NCBI GenBank assembly: GCA_016717335.1
Contig: JADKFS010000001.1
Location: 2,604,001 to 2,668,000 of the forward strand
Source of the DNA: Candidatus Ribeiella danica
GTDB taxonomy: Bacteria; Chloroflexota; Chloroflexia; Chloroflexales; Roseiflexaceae
Length of the DNA: 64,000 bases
Direction: 5' to 3'
Part shown: one piece after another, positions 58,605 through 64,000 of the stretch
Layout: every line of letters begins with the position of its first letter
Numbering within the stretch: position 1 is the first letter of the stretch
The notes under the pieces: generated by a model
The model's input: only the letters and a program-made list of their open reading frames with translations
What the model was told of the DNA's origin: nothing
Databases searched by the model: none
Position numbers and translations under genes: made by a program

Positions 58605-58660
58605 TTAAGGGCCTGTTAAGGGCCGTAATCAAGGTGTAGCGCATACATCTTACGTATGCG
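58605..58660 (+). promoter_or_regulatory. Direct repeat and inverted repeat before the histidine kinase gene
   Basis: TTAAGGGCC occurs at 58605 and 58616 (11-bp spacing, same helix face). CGCATAC (58640-58646) and GTATGCG (58654-58660) form a perfect 7-bp inverted repeat with a 7-base spacer, ending 15 bases before the ATG. Either could bind the NarL-type regulator encoded downstream. Confidence 0.5.
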
Positions 58661-58675
58661 CGCCATCTATTAGGT

Positions 58676-60976
58676 ATGCCTATGAGTACCTCGTTTCACG
58701 TTAGGCAAAAGCCCGGCGGCAACTGGCCGAGGCACATATATCAGGTTATACGAGTTTCCGAAAAGAAGACCCAGGTAGGGTTCATATTCGTGCTAATATT
58801 GCTCGTAGGAATGGGGGTGGGCTCCTATCAGGCGACGCACAAGCTCAGAGAGGCAGCTCAGCGGGAGGCGCAGCTGACTACCGCAATCGCCAAGCTCGAA
58901 ACGATCACCTCCCTGCTGAATGATGCCGATGATGCCCAGCGCAGCTATGTCATGACCGGCGAGCAGCGATACGTTCAGCCGTTTCACGACCAGGTTCAAG
59001 CGATCGATCGGGATTTGCGCGATCTGCGAGTCCTGGTGGCCGATTATTTCGGCCAGCAGCAAAAGATCGACGAGCTGCAGCCGCTGATCGCAACCCAGCT
59101 TGCCGAGATCGCCAAGACAATCGCCGTGCGGGAGCGCGAGGGCTTCGAGCCGGCGCAGCAGATGATCCTGGCGCAGGAAGACGAGCACCTGACAGACGAT
59201 ATCGATACGTTCATCGAAGAGCTGCGAAACAATCAGGAGCAGGCGCTTATTCAGCGGGCGATCGAATCCGACGCACGCGAGCGCGACATGATTCTGAACA
59301 TCAGCTTGGGCAGCTTCGTCGCGATCGTGATAGCAGCCTACGCGGCCCTCCTCATCAATCGAGCTATTCGGAATCTCAAGCAGATCGACCGAAACTTGCG
59401 AAAATCGCGCGATCAGCTCGAGATCATTCTGCAGGGCGTCGCGGACGGCATCACGGTCCACGACTCGACCAACCTGCTGATCTACGCCAATGCTGCTGCT
59501 GCCCGGGCGCTCGGCTACCCCACGGTTTCGGCGCTACTCGCAACGCCGGCGACGGAAATGATGCAGAGGCTGGAGATCGCCGACGAGCTCGGCCAGCCGC
59601 TCCTGGCGACTCAGCTTCCCGAGCAGGCGCTGCGCGGAGAGCAGAGCGCCGAGACGATCCTGCGCTTTCGCACGGTCGCGACCGACGAGGAGCGCTGGAT
59701 GGTCGTCAAGACGACACCAGCCTTCGACGAGCACGGCCATGTCCAGTACACAATCAGCATTTTCCACGATATTACCGAGCGGGTTCAGGCCTACCAGACG
59801 CTCGAGCGGCGCGTCGAGGAGCGCACCCACGAGATCGAGCGCCGGCGCAAGGTCGCCGAGGGCCTGCGCGACATCATGACGATCCTCAACTCTAATCGCC
59901 CGCTGGACGAGATCCTGGGCTCGATTGTGACGCAGGCGTGCCTGCTGCTGGGCACCGACGCCTGCGCGGTCTACCACCTGCGCGAGCAGCGCGACCTGCT
60001 CTGCGTACAGGTCGCGCGCGGGCTGGACTCGGGCGATGCAGCAGTGGCTATTCCGATCGGCTGGGGCGCCGTAGGCAAAGCAGCGGCGCTCTGCGAGCCG
60101 GTAGCCTCCAGCAATATGCTGGCTGCCCGCGCGCCAGGGGAAGATCCAGCGCTGGAGCCGCTGCAATCGGCACGCCTGGCATCGCTCTTCGGTCGCTACG
60201 GCGCCCTGCTGGCCGTGCCGCTGATGGTTAAAGACGATATCTATGGCGCGATCGCGCTCTACTACTACGAACCGCGCGAATTCACAAGGGAGGAAACCAA
60301 GCTGGCCGTCGCCTTTAGCGACCAGGCTGCGCTGGCGATCGAGAATGCGCGTCTGCGCACGCAGGCCGAGCAGATAGCGGTGGCCGCCGAGCGCAGCCGC
60401 CTCGCGCGCGACCTGCACGACGCGGTGACCCAAACGCTCTTCTCCACCAGCCTGATCGCCGACGTGCTGCCGCGCCTGTGGGAGCGCAACCGCGCAGAAG
60501 CGCGCTGCCGCCTGGAGGAGCTGCGCCAGCTGACCCGCAGCGCGCTGGCCGAGATGCGCACGCTGCTGCTGGAGCTGCGCCCGGCGTCGCTCACCGAGGT
60601 GGGGATCGGCGAGCTGCTGCGCCAGCTGACCGAGGCCACCGCCGGGCGGGCGCGCGTGCCGATTGTGCTGACGGTAGAGGGCCAGTACCAGCTGCCCGCG
60701 GATGTGCAGATCGCTCTGTACCGGATCGCCCAGGAGGCGCTGAACAACGTGGCGCGCCACGCCGGCGCCAATCATGTGGCCGTGCGTCTGTGCTGCAAGG
60801 CGGATCAGATTGAGCTGCGCATCAGCGATGATGGGCACGGCTTCGACCCGCACTGTGTCGCGATGGAGCACCTGGGGCTGAGGATCATGCACGAGCGCGC
60901 CGAGAGTATCTCGGCGGATCTGCGGCTCGAAAGCCAGCCGGGCTGCGGCACGCAGGTCACCATTACATGGCCGTAG
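58676..60976 (+). CDS. CHASE3-PAS-GAF sensor histidine kinase (HisKA_3)
   Basis: This 766-residue membrane kinase has a first helix at about 35-52 (FIFVLILLVGMGVGSYQA). An outside CHASE3 domain follows (DADDAQRSYVMTGEQRY), then a second helix near 210-228, a PAS domain (IILQGVADGITVHDSTNLLI), a coiled coil and a GAF domain (about 400-550). The HisKA_3 motif ERSRLARDLHDAVTQTLFS carries the phospho-His, and the HATPase has ALNNVARHAGANHVAV and ISDDGHGFDP. It should phosphorylate the NarL-type regulator encoded 131 bases downstream. The signal is unknown. Confidence 0.92.
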   Translation: MPMSTSFHVRQKPGGNWPRHIYQVIRVSEKKTQVGFIFVLILLVGMGVGSYQATHKLREAAQREAQLTTAIAKLETITSLLNDADDAQRSYVMTGEQRYVQPFHDQVQAIDRDLRDLRVLVADYFGQQQKIDELQPLIATQLAEIAKTIAVREREGFEPAQQMILAQEDEHLTDDIDTFIEELRNNQEQALIQRAIESDARERDMILNISLGSFVAIVIAAYAALLINRAIRNLKQIDRNLRKSRDQLEIILQGVADGITVHDSTNLLIYANAAAARALGYPTVSALLATPATEMMQRLEIADELGQPLLATQLPEQALRGEQSAETILRFRTVATDEERWMVVKTTPAFDEHGHVQYTISIFHDITERVQAYQTLERRVEERTHEIERRRKVAEGLRDIMTILNSNRPLDEILGSIVTQACLLLGTDACAVYHLREQRDLLCVQVARGLDSGDAAVAIPIGWGAVGKAAALCEPVASSNMLAARAPGEDPALEPLQSARLASLFGRYGALLAVPLMVKDDIYGAIALYYYEPREFTREETKLAVAFSDQAALAIENARLRTQAEQIAVAAERSRLARDLHDAVTQTLFSTSLIADVLPRLWERNRAEARCRLEELRQLTRSALAEMRTLLLELRPASLTEVGIGELLRQLTEATAGRARVPIVLTVEGQYQLPADVQIALYRIAQEALNNVARHAGANHVAVRLCCKADQIELRISDDGHGFDPHCVAMEHLGLRIMHERAESISADLRLESQPGCGTQVTITWP

Positions 60977-61017
60977 ACATGGCTCTTGCGAGCCTTATAG
61001 CTGTGAGCAAAACCATT

Positions 61018-61062
61018 GAGCCACTACGAACGAGATGCCGTTGTGATGCCGTCCGTCTTACT
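61018..61062. repeat. 45-bp dispersed repeat (second copy)
   Basis: GAGCCACTACGAACGAGATG and the following bases to CTTACT match 29988-30032 at 41 of 45 positions. Here it lies between the kinase and regulator genes; there it lies in an intergenic region before the pst operon. Confidence 0.75.
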
Positions 61063-61107
61063 GCGGAACAGTAGCGTCTACCCGAAGAGTGGGATGAAGA
61101 GGCTGAT

Positions 61108-61773
61108 ATGGGCAAACAGGGTGGTATTCGGGTATTGATTGTCGACGATCACACAGTTGTGCGCAGCGGGATAGCGGCCTTTCTGACAGCCTTCGACGAC
61201 CTGGAGCTGGTGGGCGAGGCGTCCAACGGCAAGGAGGCTGTGCGCCTGTGCGCCCAGATTCAGCCAGATGTCGTGCTTATGGATCTGCTCATGCCCGATA
61301 TGGATGGCGCCACCGCCAGCGGCATCATTCGCCAGCAGCACCCGCATGTCCAGATCATCGCCCTGACGAGCTTTCGCGAACACGCGCTCGTACAGGCGGT
61401 GCTGCAGGCCGGGGCGATTGGCTACTTGCTCAAGAATGTCACCGCCGACGAGCTGGCCAACGCCGTGCGAGCCGCCTATGCTGGCCGCCCCACCCTGGCG
61501 CCGGAGGTTACCGAGGCGCTGATCCACGGCATCACCCACCCGCTCGCGCCCGGCAGCGAGCTGACCCCGCGCGAGCGCGAGGTGCTGGCGCTCATGGCCA
61601 AGGGGCTGAGCAACACCGATATTGCCGCGCAGCTGATCGTCAGCCGCTCGACTATCAAGTTCTACGTCAGCAGCATCCTTGCCAAACTCGGCGTCGCCAG
61701 CCGCGTCGAGGCGGTCGCGCTGGCGATCGATCGCCACCTGGTCACCCGGCCAGAGCGAAAACTGCCCAGTTGA
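61108..61773 (+). CDS. NarL/LuxR-type response regulator
   Basis: This 221-residue protein has a receiver domain with acidic pair VDDH, phospho-acceptor Asp in VVLMDLLMPDMDG, Thr/Ser in IIALTSF and Lys in YLLKNVTADEL. A LuxR-type HTH follows (LTPREREVLALMAKGLSNTD, IVSRSTIKFYVSSILAKLGV). It is paired with the preceding HisKA_3 kinase and followed by an intrinsic terminator. Possible targets are its own operon and the RND pump gene downstream. Confidence 0.93.
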   Translation: MGKQGGIRVLIVDDHTVVRSGIAAFLTAFDDLELVGEASNGKEAVRLCAQIQPDVVLMDLLMPDMDGATASGIIRQQHPHVQIIALTSFREHALVQAVLQAGAIGYLLKNVTADELANAVRAAYAGRPTLAPEVTEALIHGITHPLAPGSELTPREREVLALMAKGLSNTDIAAQLIVSRSTIKFYVSSILAKLGVASRVEAVALAIDRHLVTRPERKLPS

Positions 61774-61808
61774 CCAGTCCCGGCTTCCGCCAGCTAACCA
61801 GCCCAAGA

Positions 61809-61844
61809 CCCCCCGGGCGCCTGATGCGCCGGGGGGGATTTTTG
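61809..61844 (+). terminator. Intrinsic terminator after the response regulator
   Basis: A CCCCCC-x-GGCGC arm (61809-61820) pairs with GCGCC-GGGGGG around CTGAT with one mismatch, followed by ATTTTTG. Confidence 0.85.
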
Positions 61845-62034
61845 TGTATGCTGCGTACGATAAAATCCCAAAGCTCTTGCAACTGATGAAGTAAAGGCTG
61901 CCGCACACCCGAATCCATGGTGATGGAAGGCGGGCGGCGACCGATCGTCTGCGCCCTCCCGTCTCCTCCCAGAAACTTGCGATCGTTCGCTGCCGATCTC
62001 GGAGTTGGAACATGACGAGATAGGGAGGTCTCCG

Positions 62035-64000
62035 ATGCGTAGTATCGTCGCGGTGTGTCTGAAATCTCGACTCCTGGTTGTTGCGCTCGCCGTGGGGCTG
62101 CTGGCCGTGGGCATCATTCAGCTGCGCGCCATGCCGATCGACGTCCTGCCCGAGTTCACGCCGCCGTATGTCGAGGTCCAGACCGAGGCCCTCGGCCTCT
62201 CCGCCGAGGAAGTCGAGCAGCTGATCACGGTTCCGATGGAGCAGGACCTGCTCAACGGGGTGCCCTGGCTCAAGACCATCCACTCCAAGTCGGCGCCGGG
62301 CCTCTCCTCGATCCTCATGACCTTCGATCGCGGCACCGATCTCATGCGGGCGCGGCAGATGGTGACCGAGCGCATGGCGCAGGCGTTCGCGCTGCCGCAT
62401 GTGTCGAAGCCGCCGACTATGCTCCAGCCGCTGTCTTCGACCGGCCGGGTCATGATGATCGGGCTGTCGTCGAAGGACGTGTCGCTGCTCCAGATAGGCG
62501 TGCTGGCGCGCTGGACCATTGTGCCGCGCCTGATGGGCGTGCCCGGCGTGGCCAACGTGTCGATCTGGGGCCAGCGCGACCGGCAGCTGCAGGTGCAGGT
62601 CGATCCGAAGCGGCTGCAGGATCGGCACGTTTCGCTGCTGCAAGTCCTCGAGACCGCCGGCAACGCGCTGTGGGTCTCGTCCTTGAGCTTCGTCGAGGCA
62701 TCGACGCCCGGCACCGGCGGATTTATCGATACGGCCCAGCAGCGCCTCGGCATCCGGCATATCTCGCCGATTATCACAGCCGAGGGCCTCTCCCAGGTGC
62801 CGGTCGAGGAGACCGACGGGAAGCTGCGCCTGAGCGACGTGGCCAACGTGGTGGAAGACCACCAGCCGCTGATTGGCAACGCGCTCACCAACGATGAGCC
62901 GGGCCTGCTGCTCGTCGTCGAGAAGTTTCCCGGCGCCAACACGCTCGGCGTGACCCAGGGAGTTGAGGAGGTGCTCGCGGCGATGCGGCCCGGTCTGCCT
63001 GGAATCACGGTCGACACCTCGATCTACCGGCCGGCCAACTTCATCGACCAGGCGCTCGGCAATCTGACCCTGGCGCTGATCATCGGCGCTGTGCTGCTGG
63101 CGCTGGCGATCGGGGCTTTGCTGTTCAACTGGCGCGCGGCGCTGATCAGCCTGATCGCCATTCCGGTCGCCTTGGTGGCCGCCGGCCTGGTGCTCTACCT
63201 GCGCGGGGCCACCCTCAACGCGGTGGTGCTGGCCGGGTTCGTGATCGCGATCGGGGTGGTGGTCGACGACGCGATCGTCGACGTCGAGAATGTCGTGCGG
63301 CGGCTGCGGCACGCGCGCCAGGCGCAGAGCGACAAGTCGCCGGCGGCGATTATCCTCGATGCCGCGATCGAGATGCGCAGCGCCATGATCTACGCAACGC
63401 TGATCGTGGTGCTGGCGATCGTGCCGGTCTTCTTCATCCAAGGCGACACGGGCACATTCTTCCAGCCGCTCGCGCTCTCGTATCTGCTGGCGGTGCTGGC
63501 CGCGATGCTGGTTGCGCTGACCCTCACGCCGGCGCTGTGCCTGCTGCTCCTGGGCAAAGCGCCGATCGAGCGCGGCACGTCGCCGCTGCTGGGGTGGCTC
63601 CAGCAGCTCTACGAGCGCGGGCTGGCGCGGGTCGTCCAGCGGCCGCGCCTGCTGCTCGCGGCCGTCGGCGTGCTCACGATCGCCGGCCTCGCGGCGGTGC
63701 CATTCCTCAACCAGGCGCTGCTGCCGCCCTTCAAAGAGCGCAACCTGCTGATTCAGCTCAGCGCCGCGCCCGGCACATCGCAGCCGGAGATGAGCCGGAT
63801 TGCGGATCGGGTCGGCCAGGATCTGCGCGCCATCGCAGGGGTCAGCGACGTCGGCGCCCATGTCGGGCGCGCCATCCAGGGCGATCGGGTCGTCAACGTC
63901 AGCTCGGCCGAGCTGTGGGTCAGCATCGATCCGGCGGCAGACTACGACAAGACGGCTGCCGCCATCCGGCAGGTGGTCGGCGCCTACCCTGGCCTGCATC
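62035..64000 (+). CDS. CusA/CzcA-type RND efflux pump (partial, C-terminus outside window)
   Basis: The frame starts MRSIVAVCLKSRLLVVALAV at ATG 62035 with GGGAGGT upstream and stays open to the window end (655 codons). It has the RND layout: first helix, a pore domain (PIDVLPEFTPPYVEVQTEAL, SAPGLSSILMTFDRGTDLMR), then helices with the proton-relay VVDDAIVDVENVVRRL and a second pore domain that begins before the edge. The N-terminal features favour the heavy-metal (HME) group. No fusion-protein or outer-membrane partner is visible before it. The large minus-strand frame here is a shadow. Confidence 0.9.
   Translation, partial: MRSIVAVCLKSRLLVVALAVGLLAVGIIQLRAMPIDVLPEFTPPYVEVQTEALGLSAEEVEQLITVPMEQDLLNGVPWLKTIHSKSAPGLSSILMTFDRGTDLMRARQMVTERMAQAFALPHVSKPPTMLQPLSSTGRVMMIGLSSKDVSLLQIGVLARWTIVPRLMGVPGVANVSIWGQRDRQLQVQVDPKRLQDRHVSLLQVLETAGNALWVSSLSFVEASTPGTGGFIDTAQQRLGIRHISPIITAEGLSQVPVEETDGKLRLSDVANVVEDHQPLIGNALTNDEPGLLLVVEKFPGANTLGVTQGVEEVLAAMRPGLPGITVDTSIYRPANFIDQALGNLTLALIIGAVLLALAIGALLFNWRAALISLIAIPVALVAAGLVLYLRGATLNAVVLAGFVIAIGVVVDDAIVDVENVVRRLRHARQAQSDKSPAAIILDAAIEMRSAMIYATLIVVLAIVPVFFIQGDTGTFFQPLALSYLLAVLAAMLVALTLTPALCLLLLGKAPIERGTSPLLGWLQQLYERGLARVVQRPRLLLAAVGVLTIAGLAAVPFLNQALLPPFKERNLLIQLSAAPGTSQPEMSRIADRVGQDLRAIAGVSDVGAHVGRAIQGDRVVNVSSAELWVSIDPAADYDKTAAAIRQVVGAYPGLH

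Noticed and set aside
61078..63999. 973-codon minus-strand open frame
   Set aside because: It is antisense to the response regulator and the RND pump, both with clear motifs. Its translation is His/Arg/Asp/Gln-rich without any domain, as expected for a shadow of GC-rich coding DNA.

Overview
The window reads as a piece of a high-G+C chromosome from a filamentous member of the Chloroflexota (Roseiflexus/Kouleothrix-like; inference). The grounds are the Ala/Pro/Thr-rich spacer after the PstS lipobox, the fused CbiMN permease, several GT4 glycosyltransferases, a CHASE3-PAS-GAF-HisKA_3 sensor kinase, and very many 7- and 8-bp tandem repeats between genes. No transposase, rRNA gene or CRISPR array was seen. 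One tRNA gene (Leu, UAA) is present.

Layout. 1-6667 (minus): an exopolysaccharide operon with a Wzc-type tyrosine kinase, a NusG-paralogue antiterminator, two P-loop kinase-like proteins and a flippase that runs off the left edge. About 1 kb of leader DNA lies upstream, holding a promoter-like sequence, palindromes, a U-tract hairpin and three phased hairpins. 7741-10666: two GT4 glycosyltransferases and a small coiled-coil protein. 10859-11517: fabZ, then tRNA-Leu. 11518-17500: a patchwork of small enzymes (DinB, GNAT/AAC(6'), DoxX, VOC, YdeI) mixed with truncated genes. 17507-29572: two giant minus-strand genes with visibly lower G+C than their surroundings. The first in transcription order encodes a winged helix, DEDDh exonuclease, DinG-like helicase and RecQ-like helicase in one chain. 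The second encodes a sacsin/Hsp90-type GHKL ATPase of 2,235 residues. This pair is the strongest candidate here for an undescribed system, possibly genome defence or DNA repair. 30185-35472: the phosphate operon pstS-pstC-pstA-pstB-pstB behind a four-repeat PHO-box-like array. 35522-41405: ssb, OsmC, a candidate structured RNA, a glycosyltransferase, a NUDIX hydrolase and a phosphoesterase. 41628-45580: a membrane-anchored subtilase with a C-terminal FHA domain, an ECF sigma factor, an anti-sigma-like protein and a VTT protein. 45669-48926: the cobalt/nickel ECF transporter cbiMN-cbiQ-cbiO behind a clear sigma-70 promoter overlapped by a palindromic operator. 49198-51360: a copper-handling set (His-rich membrane protein, SCO1, PCuAC, cupredoxin-like). 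51695-56420 (minus): BchI-like ATPase, DUF503, LON-domain protein, ArgJ and RlmI. 57412-64000: an FGE-like protein, a histidine kinase/response regulator pair, and an RND heavy-metal pump cut by the right edge.

Non-coding structure is unusually rich. Heptamer and octamer tandem repeats fill many gaps and also appear in frame inside four genes. Three copies of a composite element share a C-rich block and a GATTCTTG-like anchor, followed by a near-perfect 19-20 bp hairpin whose sequence differs between copies. A tandem array of roughly 140-bp units lies at 56.5-57.2 kb and has a relative at 36.3 kb. All functional statements rest on motif recognition by eye; no database search was run.
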